From positions 1 to 59,838 of the forward strand of contig CAZQJY010000007.1 in assembly GCA_964593465.1 (NCBI GenBank): a DNA stretch of 59,838 bases. The letters run 5' to 3'. Made by a program: the position numbers and the translations under genes. Source of the DNA: Mycosynbacter sp964593465 (lineage in GTDB: Bacteria > Patescibacteriota > Saccharimonadia > Saccharimonadales > Saccharimonadaceae). The notes beneath the pieces were generated by a model. The model saw only the letters and a program-made list of their open reading frames with translations. It was not told where the DNA came from and did not search any database. Of this stretch, positions 39,900 through 48,751 are shown in pieces. Every line of letters starts with the position of its first letter. Position 1 is the stretch's first letter.

Positions 39900-41854
39900 A
39901 ACTCAAACGCTGGGCGATAGGTCTTGTTGCAACTATGAGCCTCATTGCGGCAGTGATAATGCCTGGTAGTGTGGCGCCAGCGCGAGCGAACATTCTTGAT
40001 AATATTGTCAATCCTGGTGGCTCGGGCTCTCAGACCTCGGTGTCGTCGTGTGCCTATGAAAATGTGGGCTGGATTCTCTGCCCTGTCATAGTGGCAACAG
40101 CAAAAGCTGCCGATTATGCTTTTAGTTTCATAACCCAAACGTTAGCGCAGTTTGAGATAGGTATTTTCAAGCCTGGCAGTGGCGCAGCTCAGGCTGTGGC
40201 TGTAGTACGTAATGTTGCAAACGTACTATTCATTCTCATATTGCTTGTTATCATATATAGCTTTATCACAGGTCGAGGGGTGGGCAACTATAACCTCAAA
40301 CGTATTGCACCGCGTCTTGTCGTGGCTGTGATACTTATTCAAGTGTCGTTCTACATCTGTCAGGTCTTTGTAGATGTGACCAACGTAATCGGCTCGACAG
40401 TCCAGACGCAGCTTACAGCTGTCGCAAAGCAAATTGGACCCTCGGCTATGCCAATTACCAAGCCAGGTGAAAGTGAGCTGATATTGTCTTCGGTAGCGGC
40501 CAATGTCATGAGCAAGGACGCGATTGCATGGCAGCTGTTGGCGCCTCTGGTTGCGGTAGTGATGCCTGCGGCTATTATTTGTTCCATTCTCATTGTGGTG
40601 CTTATCATACGTAAAACACTTGTAGTAGCCTTGGTGCTGTTTTCGCCAATCGCGTTTGCGCTCTATCTACTGCCTGGCACCTCGGACTACTTCTCGAAGT
40701 GGCTTCGTATGTTTATCGTTACGCTGATGCTGTTTCCGGTTATCGCGTTTCTCACGGGCGCTGGACAGATAGTGAGTGCATCTATACTCAAAATTGGCGC
40801 AAACGACTATAGCGTCAAAGATGACAAGATATACATCAGTACCTCCACGGGTGGAGAGCAAAGTGCCACTTTATACCTGGTGGCAGCTGGTGCAGCTGTG
40901 CTACCACTAGTGGGTACGTGGTATGCATTTCGAGGTGCTATGGGTGCGCTCGATGCTGCAGGCGCCAAGATGTCCCAGCAGGGCTCACGTCGCTCGTCTC
41001 GCGAACGCACCGAAGACACCAAAAAACGTGAACAAGCTGCGATGGATATGAGCAAGAAATCTATGATGCTGCGCGGCATTAATCGCCTGCAGCAGCTCAA
41101 CGTAGCCAGCAATGGTGAAAGTGCAGGCTCACTGCTAGGTAGAGTAGGGATACGTGGTCGCGGTAAAAACCAGACCAAGTCGCCAGAACAGGCGCATTTC
41201 GACGAACAGGTACAACAACGGCTCAATCAAATGCGTAGTGGTGACAGTGGGCTATCACCGCAAGAAATGTATGCACAGGCACTTCAAAAATACCAAGACA
41301 AGATGGGTGATATTGGTGATGGCGGCCTCAATATCAATAGCTACGAAGGAATTGAGCTCAAGGCGTCTGAGGCGTATCTACTAGAAAGTCTAGGCAAGGG
41401 TGGAGCGACATCTATAGGTGCGCTTGCTATTGCGACTGATGATGGAAAGTCTAAGGATAAATACGACTACAAGGAGAACAAAGAGGATAAGAAGTCATCA
41501 GGTGGCGGCTCATCAGGTGGTGGTGGCAATAATGGCTCGGGTGCAAACCAGCAGAGCGATTCATATCGTCCGCCTGCGAGTCAAACCCAGGGTGCGCAAG
41601 TTATTGTTGTACAGGGAGGGCAGGCTCCTGGTGCTGGAAACACCACAGCTGGAGTAACAGGAGAAAACGCAGCGGCAAATGGCACAGGCTTTGTGGCACG
41701 TCGACCAGTACAGGGTAGCAATGAGCTACTTGCCAAAACTAGGGCAGCTAAATACATGGCAGACTCACAAGGTGCACTGACGCCAGACGATGATATGCTC
41801 GGCACTGCTACCCAGCAAGATACCCCCAATGATACGCAGCCCGGAGGGCAATAG
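39896..41854 (+). CDS. VirB6/TrbL-like polytopic membrane protein
   Basis: 652 residues. Signal peptide (about 1-30, PARA-NIL), a short exported part with SCAYENVGWILC, then about six helices (105-355) with motifs shared with the protein at 3776-6448: NVLFI, VIIYS, PRLV-A, VSFYIC, PIAFALYLLP, YFSKW. A charged cytoplasmic region and a low-complexity Gly/Asn/Gln tail follow. Matches VirB6/TrbL-type channel proteins. Translationally coupled to the membrane Clp ATPase before it and 3 nt from the exported protein after it, so all are one operon. No VirB4 or VirD4 ATPase is in the window. Confidence 0.75.
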   Translation: MKLKRWAIGLVATMSLIAAVIMPGSVAPARANILDNIVNPGGSGSQTSVSSCAYENVGWILCPVIVATAKAADYAFSFITQTLAQFEIGIFKPGSGAAQAVAVVRNVANVLFILILLVIIYSFITGRGVGNYNLKRIAPRLVVAVILIQVSFYICQVFVDVTNVIGSTVQTQLTAVAKQIGPSAMPITKPGESELILSSVAANVMSKDAIAWQLLAPLVAVVMPAAIICSILIVVLIIRKTLVVALVLFSPIAFALYLLPGTSDYFSKWLRMFIVTLMLFPVIAFLTGAGQIVSASILKIGANDYSVKDDKIYISTSTGGEQSATLYLVAAGAAVLPLVGTWYAFRGAMGALDAAGAKMSQQGSRRSSRERTEDTKKREQAAMDMSKKSMMLRGINRLQQLNVASNGESAGSLLGRVGIRGRGKNQTKSPEQAHFDEQVQQRLNQMRSGDSGLSPQEMYAQALQKYQDKMGDIGDGGLNINSYEGIELKASEAYLLESLGKGGATSIGALAIATDDGKSKDKYDYKENKEDKKSSGGGSSGGGGNNGSGANQQSDSYRPPASQTQGAQVIVVQGGQAPGAGNTTAGVTGENAAANGTGFVARRPVQGSNELLAKTRAAKYMADSQGALTPDDDMLGTATQQDTPNDTQPGGQ

Positions 41855-41857
41855 TCC

Positions 41858-44536
41858 ATGGCAGACAAAAATAGTCTGTCGCAAACCAGAGACGAAGAGG
41901 TGGAAAATGCCAATCGTTCTGATATGCAGCAGATGTATAGTGGTCTCAAGCAGCTAGAAGATCAGAGCGTTGCAACTGGAGATGCATCTATAGAATCGGA
42001 CGGCGAACACAAAACGAAGACCGATACAGAGGAGCGCTACACTCGTCAGTTACGTAGAGGCGCAAAGAGCTCGACACTCTTTGTTTGTACATTGTTTATT
42101 GTGGCGATAGTGGGATTGTTTTTTGTGTCACCTATGATACTACTTATCAACAACAAAGAACAATTGGTCAACGACCTCAACGACGGATTTCTTGCGTATC
42201 ATACCTATACCGACAAAGTTTTGGGTATGCAGTTGGCCGGAGGTTGCGGCCAAGAGTCTATTGATTGTAAGTTTAAGACTATGAGCGCCATGCTCAAGGA
42301 GCGATTTGAGCGCTACGGCTATACAGTGGCTGCTACCGAAAACAAGCAAACAGGTCGTTACAGTGTCGCGTCGCTTCAGTTACCAAATAATTTGGGGTCG
42401 CCGCGAGATGCAAGATCGTTATCTGAACTGCGCAAAAATTATAGTGCAAACGATATGCTAGACAGAGTCTACAGCTCACGCGTGGGCGTATTTCACGATC
42501 AGAAGTTTTATCATAGGCTATGGTATCGATTTGGGTTGCGACAAGGAAACCAGCTGCAAAATATCAACACCGCAGAAAAATTTGCAAAAGATTTTGATGA
42601 GCGCGTAAAGATCGGCGACCCTAGGTACGTCGGTTCTGGCGTAGGAGACAATGATGATTCGATTGACGCCAATGGTCGTGGTACCTATAGTTTGGGGTCG
42701 CTTGCAGATATGAACGAGGAGTGGCTTGTTAATATACCTCTCAATCTTACCGAAAAAGCCAATACTCACCTATCACTAGCATGCGCTTATGCGACCTATG
42801 GTCAACTTGCTGAAAACTCCCTCAAAAAAGCCTACACAACCACTGTTGCAAGGTTTGCTATGAACTATCTATCGTTGGCCGACGACATCAAATCCAACAA
42901 TGGCGTAGATAATTCACGTGCCTCGGAAACACTCGCATCGCGACTTATGACACGCGATAAAAACGGAAACACTGCCATGGATGCCGACAGCTATACCGTG
43001 CCAGCAATGGGTACCAAGCCGGAAGATGTAAGTGCGATTGCAATATCATCTCTAGATAGGTTCTTAGGTATGTTACGGCTTGGCGGTTCGCCGGCTCTGC
43101 CATCGTCTGACTGGCTCAAGGCTGCACTCATTGGTATCGTACCATCCGCTGCTACCGATCGTACACCTCGTGGCATGTGTGCAGAGGGTATGGCAGGAAA
43201 GCAGATAAGCCAAGAGCAGTCTGGGCGCTGTTGGGCTCCGGCTTCTGTGCCACTGGCGAATCATATCAGCACTGTGGCCGGTTCTGCAGTGGCGGGTATG
43301 AAAGAGCCTATAGAAAAGACCTGCTCTGGCTCAGTTAAAGCCGTGGTTGAGCTCGTTGCGAACGCGTCTCGTACACCGGTTGCGGCAGCTATATGGACGT
43401 CACGCCTTAGCAACGCAGCTAGGATGGCTGCTGCAGAGTATACCTCGACACGATCTGGTGTCGACGCTCAAAACACTATATTCGCAGGTGCGGGTATCAT
43501 ACTAGGTGATCGCGCACAGTCGCTTGGCATGCGCCCGGCAAGCGCCAAAACCTTTGCTGAATACACAAAACTTGCCTATGAGCAGCAGCAATCCCAAGCA
43601 GATAGTCGTCGTCAGCTTGCACGTGCAACACCGTGGGATGCTACCAATCCATATACTTTTTTTGGGCAGATTGTCCAAAAGATCGCTCCCATGGGTACGC
43701 AGCTTGGTAGTTCGTTAAGTGCAAATGCTAGTGCGCTGTTCTCGACACTACCTAAGTCGTTTGCAACGGTGCTTGGTCATAGCGCGAATGCCGTTTCTAC
43801 GCAGCCTGTGCATTTTGATGTATCACGCTTGCGACCTGCGTCTAAATGTAATATCGGCTCGCTTGGTGAGTTCGATGAGTATATTACACCAGACATGGCG
43901 TGCAATATACGTTATTCGATGAGCACAGCGGAACTCAACGCAGACCTCAATGCAGTGATCGCCTATATGACAAAAGCGCATCCGGAAAACGCCAAAACAA
44001 TCACTCGTGATACCGGTGCAGATCCCGACAACGGCGGGCGTATGCAAAAGCAAGCCAACGAAGGCCGTAGTAAGCCATATATTGATCAAAAAACAGGCAA
44101 GCCCAACAAATATACCGAATACGCTAAATTTTTAGAATACTGTGTGGATCGTCATGACCCATGGGGCAGTACTGGTATGGTTGTCGAGCCAGCAGATACA
44201 ACTCTAGCAGACAATGAAGATTGGGGCGAAGACACGAGCTTCATGTCTGCGATGATACGCGAAGAAAAGCCAGATGCTACCAAGACGCCAGATAGCTACT
44301 TCGCACTTGGTTGGGGCGCGCCCGAGGATCAGGATTGGTATACAGGCAAGCGTTGTGTGGATGAGTCGGGTACGTACGCAGAGATGCTTAAAAATTTCCG
44401 TGCCTATACCATGGCATGTAATATCTTGGCTGGTATGTCTGGCTCGATCAACTGCTGGGACGACGATCGAAAGCTACAGAGCCACGACGACTTCTTCCTT
44501 ACCAATAACATTATCTTCCGCTCGCTTGAAGACTAG
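41858..44536 (+). CDS. Large single-pass exported protein of the Clp-VirB6 operon
   Basis: 892 residues. A charged cytoplasmic N-terminus (about 1-70) and one membrane helix (72-96) are followed by about 790 residues predicted to be outside. The exported part contains many scattered cysteines (for example GGCGQESIDC, MCAEGMAGK, KCNIGSLGEF, ACNIRYS, NCWDDDRK) and many Tyr/Asn residues; it has no sequence repeat. No family recognised. The gene order (small membrane protein, AAA+ ATPase, VirB6-like channel, large exported protein) suggests it is the outer part or effector of that machine. Confidence 0.75.
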   Translation: MADKNSLSQTRDEEVENANRSDMQQMYSGLKQLEDQSVATGDASIESDGEHKTKTDTEERYTRQLRRGAKSSTLFVCTLFIVAIVGLFFVSPMILLINNKEQLVNDLNDGFLAYHTYTDKVLGMQLAGGCGQESIDCKFKTMSAMLKERFERYGYTVAATENKQTGRYSVASLQLPNNLGSPRDARSLSELRKNYSANDMLDRVYSSRVGVFHDQKFYHRLWYRFGLRQGNQLQNINTAEKFAKDFDERVKIGDPRYVGSGVGDNDDSIDANGRGTYSLGSLADMNEEWLVNIPLNLTEKANTHLSLACAYATYGQLAENSLKKAYTTTVARFAMNYLSLADDIKSNNGVDNSRASETLASRLMTRDKNGNTAMDADSYTVPAMGTKPEDVSAIAISSLDRFLGMLRLGGSPALPSSDWLKAALIGIVPSAATDRTPRGMCAEGMAGKQISQEQSGRCWAPASVPLANHISTVAGSAVAGMKEPIEKTCSGSVKAVVELVANASRTPVAAAIWTSRLSNAARMAAAEYTSTRSGVDAQNTIFAGAGIILGDRAQSLGMRPASAKTFAEYTKLAYEQQQSQADSRRQLARATPWDATNPYTFFGQIVQKIAPMGTQLGSSLSANASALFSTLPKSFATVLGHSANAVSTQPVHFDVSRLRPASKCNIGSLGEFDEYITPDMACNIRYSMSTAELNADLNAVIAYMTKAHPENAKTITRDTGADPDNGGRMQKQANEGRSKPYIDQKTGKPNKYTEYAKFLEYCVDRHDPWGSTGMVVEPADTTLADNEDWGEDTSFMSAMIREEKPDATKTPDSYFALGWGAPEDQDWYTGKRCVDESGTYAEMLKNFRAYTMACNILAGMSGSINCWDDDRKLQSHDDFFLTNNIIFRSLED

Positions 44537-44540
44537 TTTG

Positions 44541-46139
44541 CTAGATAAGTTCGTCTTTTTTGGAGTTGAGAAATTGTGTCCACTGACGAGCAAGTCGTAG
44601 GACGGTCTTGAGTGGAAGCTCTATGAGGATATCGAGCACTGCGGCAACAATGTTGACACGACTATAACGATACGAGATCTGTTGCCCGACATAGATAAAC
44701 GGCATATAGAGAATGTCGCGTAGTAGTGCGAGCGAGCCTTGTGACAAGTGTATTGCCTCAATCTCACGTATCTGGTTTGACAAGCGAAATGCCAGGAAGC
44801 TTGCTGTCGAAAGGAAGACAAAGAATATCACACCCTGGACGATGTTGAACTGCAGCCGGAAGAGGATATAGGACAGCCCAGCAAAAATCATCATAAACAT
44901 CATTGCATAGGCGGCATTGAAGCCAATGGATGGTGATGATTTTGGCACACGAATTGCATATGTCTTGAGGTTGCCGTCTGCATACAGCATGCTTGATGTA
45001 TGCTGTATGATTGTGTCGGTATTGCGGCTTGTGGGAGTACTGAGCGTGAGACGGGACAACGCAATAAACACTGCCGGGAAGAAGAGGTTTAGTATGAGGG
45101 GTAGCCACAATATATGACCTTCGACAAGTATGTCATATGGAAGCTCGATACCGAGCCCAATGAGGCTCTTTGTGATGATAAGAAACGCGATACTGCGAAC
45201 AATACCCTTGTCGAGTCGCTTGTTGAGTGCGGCATATTCTTGTTCGATGTGTTGGCGCATTTGGTAGTCAAACGTATCTTCCGATTGGAGAGATTTTGGA
45301 CCGAGCGGTGCATCCTGTGCATAGAACCCGCTATAAATCATGCGCAGAGTAGCGCCGTTTTTGCCGACAATCCTACTTACATACGCGACGGTTTTACTGT
45401 CAAATAGTACATCAAACTTAGCATTGAATGCCTCGAAGTTATGGATTAGACCGATATCTTGGCGATAGCTATCTAGTAGCGCTGCACGCACAGATGCTTC
45501 GTCTGCCTTCAGGATGGCGCGTTGGATGGCAATGTAGAGAACGATTGAGTAATCTTGAGGGTCGATATGTTCGCCAGCCTGTATGAGGCTCACTATGTCG
45601 AGCTGTGGTTGGAGGTAGGTGTAGGCAAAATGTACAAATGACAGTTGACGTACATTGCTTTGAAGCGCTTGTTCACAGCGAACACTTAGCACATCAAGAA
45701 TCCACTTTTGGAATTGTTCACGTTTTTGGCTATTTCCCTCGATCTTGGTGTATTGCCAGTATGCATTATAGTAGCGTTTAATGTGATCCGAGATGGTTTT
45801 GATATCGTGCTTGGTGGTGTGGTTGTTGGGTAGGTACTCAGCCTGGGTTAGCTCTGTAACGAGCTCTTCGGCCAGCGGAGCAGTTTTGGTGTGCTCATGA
45901 AAAGAAAGTGTACGTTTGAAATAACGTCGAATTGCACGCTGACGTAGTAAGTTATCCTCGGCATATTCGGATGCATTGCGAAGCTGCTCGTAGGCAGTCG
46001 AAAGAGTACTCCCGACAGTTGGGATATGAATTGTTTCTTTGTCTCTAGCGGCTGCTAGAGAAGACTCATATGAATCAATTTTTGTGAGTGAGTCGACAAG
46101 TATTTGCCCTAAATCACTCAGCTGAGGTTGTGGGTTCAC
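44541..46139 (-). CDS. Polytopic membrane protein with large cytoplasmic N-domain, unknown
   Basis: 532 residues from the chosen GTG. About 310 soluble, helical residues are followed by about four membrane helices (near 315-335, 340-360, 410-432, 437-460) and an amphipathic C-terminus. No family recognised. A GTG two codons upstream (46145) lies only 1 nt after the -10 box TATACT (complement of 46147-46152). The GTG at 46139 is 7 nt after it, the spacing used by other leaderless genes here, and is preferred. Converges on the Clp-VirB6 operon with a 4-nt gap. Confidence 0.75.
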   Translation of the reverse strand: MNPQPQLSDLGQILVDSLTKIDSYESSLAAARDKETIHIPTVGSTLSTAYEQLRNASEYAEDNLLRQRAIRRYFKRTLSFHEHTKTAPLAEELVTELTQAEYLPNNHTTKHDIKTISDHIKRYYNAYWQYTKIEGNSQKREQFQKWILDVLSVRCEQALQSNVRQLSFVHFAYTYLQPQLDIVSLIQAGEHIDPQDYSIVLYIAIQRAILKADEASVRAALLDSYRQDIGLIHNFEAFNAKFDVLFDSKTVAYVSRIVGKNGATLRMIYSGFYAQDAPLGPKSLQSEDTFDYQMRQHIEQEYAALNKRLDKGIVRSIAFLIITKSLIGLGIELPYDILVEGHILWLPLILNLFFPAVFIALSRLTLSTPTSRNTDTIIQHTSSMLYADGNLKTYAIRVPKSSPSIGFNAAYAMMFMMIFAGLSYILFRLQFNIVQGVIFFVFLSTASFLAFRLSNQIREIEAIHLSQGSLALLRDILYMPFIYVGQQISYRYSRVNIVAAVLDILIELPLKTVLRLARQWTQFLNSKKDELI

Positions 46140-46277
46140 GTGCACTAGTATAGCATAGTATTTGATATTTTTCTAGAATTATTATGAAAGTATGTCAAAT
46201 TGAGGGGATAATAGAGGAAAAATTAGTATTGCTATAACAAAGAATGAGATAAAAATGGTGCGTACTAGTGACGCTTG

Positions 46278-47132
46278 CTATTCAACTCTTTTTGTTTGTT
46301 TTTCTTTGACGAATTGTGTAGAAATTGACTTGGCACTTTGTTCTTCGCGTTTTTCGTAGCTATCGGTTTTATAGGTGTAAACGTAGTAGCGGTAGTATTT
46401 ACTATTGCTATCCTCAGCTTCCTCTCCAGTGTCGATAGTATATGTAAATGTTGTAGACATACCCTTTTCCCAATAGTAATCGCGGATATGTGCAATAGAT
46501 GTCGCGTAACGCTCAAAGTCTTCTTGAGTAGGATTCTCTTTTGTAGTTTTAATGCCCACGCTAAAACCAATACCATTACGTTGTTCATCGTACTTACGTG
46601 GGAGATCCATGACAGAGAGAAGCTCTTTTGAACCTGGCTTAAATATGTCGACATCGGTCTTTTTATAGTTCTTCACCCAGACGCCAATACTGATACTTGC
46701 TTTGTCGGTTAGCCCGAAATCTACTGTGCGGTTTTGGACATCTTTGGTCAACTCGCTGTCATATACTGCGCTTGGGTACGAGTCTGTGTACTCTGAGCTA
46801 TCCCCTGTGGAACATCGTGCTAAGCATTTATAAATGTTAAATTCTTGTGAGAAATCAGATTTTGGTGCAGCTACCTTTCTATAGTTGATACTACTGCCCA
46901 ATGAATCTCCGCTCCTAGATCGAATTATTTGGAACTCTTGCCCATACCTTTTTTCAAGATACGAAAGAGCCATTGCATCTTGGGGAAGAAAAGGCGAAAT
47001 GTTAAATCCAGAATAGGCAAAGTACCAAAGCGGCAAGATTAGCACTGGGCTTAGAAATAGAATAACTAAGAAAATTAAGATCTTTTTGGTGTTACTTTTT
47101 GGTTTATATTTTTGTTTTTCGTCGAAATCCAT
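46278..47132 (-). CDS. Membrane-anchored exported protein, unknown
   Basis: 284 residues. A Lys-rich N-terminus and one membrane helix (about 18-42) precede an exported domain of about 240 residues with one Cys pair (YKCLARCSTG), rich in Tyr, Lys and Ser. The final 30 residues are charged. No family recognised. TACACT ends 6 nt before the ATG (leaderless). Codon use is AT-rich compared with its neighbours. Lies between an unrelated membrane protein and tRNA-Gly. Confidence 0.7.
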   Translation of the reverse strand: MDFDEKQKYKPKSNTKKILIFLVILFLSPVLILPLWYFAYSGFNISPFLPQDAMALSYLEKRYGQEFQIIRSRSGDSLGSSINYRKVAAPKSDFSQEFNIYKCLARCSTGDSSEYTDSYPSAVYDSELTKDVQNRTVDFGLTDKASISIGVWVKNYKKTDVDIFKPGSKELLSVMDLPRKYDEQRNGIGFSVGIKTTKENPTQEDFERYATSIAHIRDYYWEKGMSTTFTYTIDTGEEAEDSNSKYYRYYVYTYKTDSYEKREEQSAKSISTQFVKEKQTKRVE

Positions 47133-47243
47133 ACAGAAAGTGTATCATGATTCTAATGATTATCTGTATGGCATATTAAAGAACTATACTTCTATGTAAT
47201 TCAAAAAAAGATTTCATTATGAAATCTTTGATTTGTTCCATTT

Positions 47244-47318
47244 TGGTGCGGGAGGGGGGAATCGAACCCCCATCGCTTGCTTGGAAGGCAGGCATATTAG
47301 CCGTTATACGACTCCCGC
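47244..47318 (-). tRNA. tRNA-Gly (TCC)
   Basis: 75 nt with encoded CCA. Acceptor GCGGGAG/CTCCCGC, anticodon loop CTTCCAA (TCC), T-arm GGGGG-TTCGATT-CCCCC. The D-arm GTATAACGGCTAATAT is of the short glycine type. Confidence 0.96.
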
Positions 47319-47329
47319 GTGCAATATGG

Positions 47330-47353
47330 ATTATACCGTAAAAATGGTATAAT
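47330..47353. promoter_or_regulatory. Back-to-back promoters of tRNA-Gly and the cupin gene
   Basis: ATTATACC (minus-strand TATAAT, 47330-47335) and GGTATAAT (plus-strand TATAAT, 47348-47353) form an inverted repeat with 8 nt between. The two divergent -10 boxes are 12 nt apart, so RNA polymerase can probably occupy only one at a time. Confidence 0.7.
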
Positions 47354-47392
47354 AGAAAGAGACTAAGCTGGTAAAATAGAAGGAGTAGAAAA

Positions 47393-47803
47393 ATGGCGGA
47401 TAACGGACCGAATCCTTATGTAGTAAATATCGAAGAAGCAACAGTGCAAAACGAAACATTTCGTACGGCGCTTTGGACGGGTACGCAGATGCAGCTGACT
47501 GTCATGTCTATTCAGCCAGGTGACGACATTGGACTAGAAGTGCATGACGACCATGATCAATTTCTTCGCGTAGAATCTGGTGTGGGATTTGTACAGATGG
47601 GTGCGAGTGAAGACAATCTAGATTTCGAAGCAACTGTCGAGGACGATTTTGCAATCTTTGTTCCTGCTGGTAGGTGGCACAATGTCACAAATACGGGTGA
47701 TGCACCACTCAAGGTCTACTCTATCTATGCGCCGAGCGAACATCCACACGGTACTGTGCACAAGACAAAAACAGAAGCAGAAGCTGCCGAGCATGATCAT
47801 TAG
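47393..47803 (+). CDS. Cupin-domain protein
   Basis: 136 residues, single small beta-barrel. Cupin motif 1: GLEVHDDHDQFLRVESGVGFV; motif 2: VPAGRWHNVTNTGDAPLKV. The metal-ligand pattern (H-D-H, Glu, later His) is largely kept. Family members range from isomerases and dioxygenases to sugar or metabolite binders; small stand-alone forms like this one are often annotated as mannose-6-phosphate-isomerase-like. A His-rich end (EHDH) may also bind metal. The SD AAGGAG is 8 nt before the ATG; the promoter overlaps that of tRNA-Gly. Confidence 0.88.
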   Translation: MADNGPNPYVVNIEEATVQNETFRTALWTGTQMQLTVMSIQPGDDIGLEVHDDHDQFLRVESGVGFVQMGASEDNLDFEATVEDDFAIFVPAGRWHNVTNTGDAPLKVYSIYAPSEHPHGTVHKTKTEAEAAEHDH

Positions 47804-47827
47804 GATTGCGGCGTAAGGGGGGGGCAC

Positions 47828-48317
47828 ATGAGTGATATGACACAAATTATGAGAGATGCGGAAGCCGATGCGAATCGCGGTGCTACTGATGATGGTGGTA
47901 GCAAAAGCGCATATGCACAGCCAACAGCAGCGCAGCTGCTACAGGCGGCAGTTGGTTGGAGGCAGAGATGCATCCCTCACTGGTGAGCAAATACACCAGG
48001 AGCTGCTGCAGCGTGCAGCTGAACGTGAGCATATCCTTGATACTGTGGGTGGCGAGCAGGCACTGCGGTATAGTAGCTCACTTGCGGGTGGTATCGGCAA
48101 TGACAAAGAGCTGCGCCGTGAGCTGACGCTAAAAAGTCGCGAAGAGCGAGAACTACGAGAAGAACGGTTTGGGCGACGTAAGCCTCAAGACAAAGGCGAC
48201 CGCAAGGGCATAGCTGCATCTGGACGAGACCGCCAGGCCTTTAATGCGCAGCAAGACGCGCCTAGTGGACATACATTTCAGGAGCCTGCTGGTCGTAACT
48301 ACAATCCCTACAGCTAA
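47828..48317 (+). pseudogene. Frameshifted gene for a charged soluble protein
   Basis: A G-rich SD and ATG at 47828 open a frame (MSDMTQIMRDAEADANRG...) that stops after 51 codons. The +1 frame then continues to 48317 with the same character (GEQIHQELLQRAAEREHILD...). The two frames join perfectly if one copy of the tandem TTGG-TTGG at 47952-47959 is removed, giving QAAVGGRDASLTGEQ and a product of about 161 residues. So a 4-nt duplication broke the gene, unless it is a sequencing error or a phase-variable or programmed shift. The restored protein is hydrophilic, Arg/Glu-rich and unrecognised. It follows the cupin gene by 24 nt. Confidence 0.7.
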
Positions 48318-48345
48318 GCCACTAGAAAATATGTGCCGTATCTGG

Positions 48346-48476
48346 TATACTACCTTTTGTTGTATATAAAATATGGCGGATGTAGCTCAGTTGCTGTCCG
48401 AGTCGAATGGCGAGTAGAATCATAATTCTGGCGCACGCTCTGGCCAACTGAATACAAGTAGTGTTTTACAAGATAT
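48346..48476 (+). ncRNA. tRNA-His leader: promoter, partial tRNA copy, antisense D-arm
   Basis: TGG+TATACT (extended -10, 48346-48351) predicts a start near 48358. Bases 48375-48393 repeat exactly the first 19 nt of tRNA-His (GGCGGATGTAGCTCAGTTG). After CTGTCC comes GAGTCGAATGGCGAGTA (mini-hairpin GTC-GAAT-GGC), then GAAT-CATA-ATTC, then ACGCTCTGGCCAACTG (48435-48450). The last segment can pair along all 16 nt, with two G-U pairs, with the tRNA-His D-arm at 48490-48505. Same part order as the tRNA-Lys leader; the mini-hairpin shows a covarying pair (G-C there, U-G here). Confidence 0.6.
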
Positions 48477-48554
48477 GGCGGATGTAGCTCAGTTGGTTAG
48501 AGCGTCGGGTTGTGGTTCCGAAGGCCGAGGGTTCAATTCCCTTCATTCGCCCCA
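48477..48554 (+). tRNA. tRNA-His (GTG)
   Basis: 78 nt including the extra G at -1 (48477) opposite discriminator C73 and an encoded CCA. Acceptor GCGGATG/CATTCGC, anticodon loop TTGTGGT (GTG), T-arm AGGG-TTCAATT-CCCT. Confidence 0.97.
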
Positions 48555-48561
48555 AGAGTAG

Positions 48562-48588
48562 ACACCAATCATGTGATTGGTGTTTTCT
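48562..48588 (+). terminator. Terminator of tRNA-His
   Basis: ACACCAATCA-TG-TGATTGGTGT followed by TTTCTTTT, 7 nt after the CCA. Confidence 0.9.
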
Positions 48589-48633
48589 TTTGCTTACAGA
48601 GAGGCGAACGGGTATAATTAAGGATGTTTATAC

Positions 48634-48710
48634 GCCCTGATAGCTCAGCTGGATAGAGCAGAGGACTTCTAAGCCTAAGGTCGCTGGTTCGAATCCAGCT
48701 CGGGGTACCA
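48634..48710 (+). tRNA. tRNA-Arg (TCT)
   Basis: 77 nt with CCA. Acceptor GCCCTGA/TCGGGGT (G-T wobbles at 1-72 and 5-68), anticodon loop CTTCTAA (TCT), T-arm GCTGG/CCAGC. TATAAT near 48613 is its promoter. No tRNA-copy leader here. Confidence 0.95.
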
Positions 48711-48740
48711 AAATAGCCACCCGTATGGATGGCTATTTTT
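48711..48740 (+). terminator. Terminator of tRNA-Arg(TCT)
   Basis: AAATAGCCA / TGGCTATTT stem followed by TT, immediately after the CCA. It may serve the convergent HTH-MurA gene as well. Confidence 0.8.
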
Positions 48741-48751
48741 GTTGCCTAGTT

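Noticed and set aside
44537..44540. Terminator between the convergent exported-protein and membrane-protein genes
   Set aside because: Only 4 nt separate the stops and no hairpin was seen nearby.
47828..47983. A 51-codon stand-alone gene
   Set aside because: Its reading continues in the +1 frame after a TTGG duplication, so it is better explained as the 5' part of a frameshifted gene.
48375..48476. Group I intron or split tRNA at tRNA-His
   Set aside because: The tRNA downstream is complete and the insert lacks intron core elements; no second half is missing.
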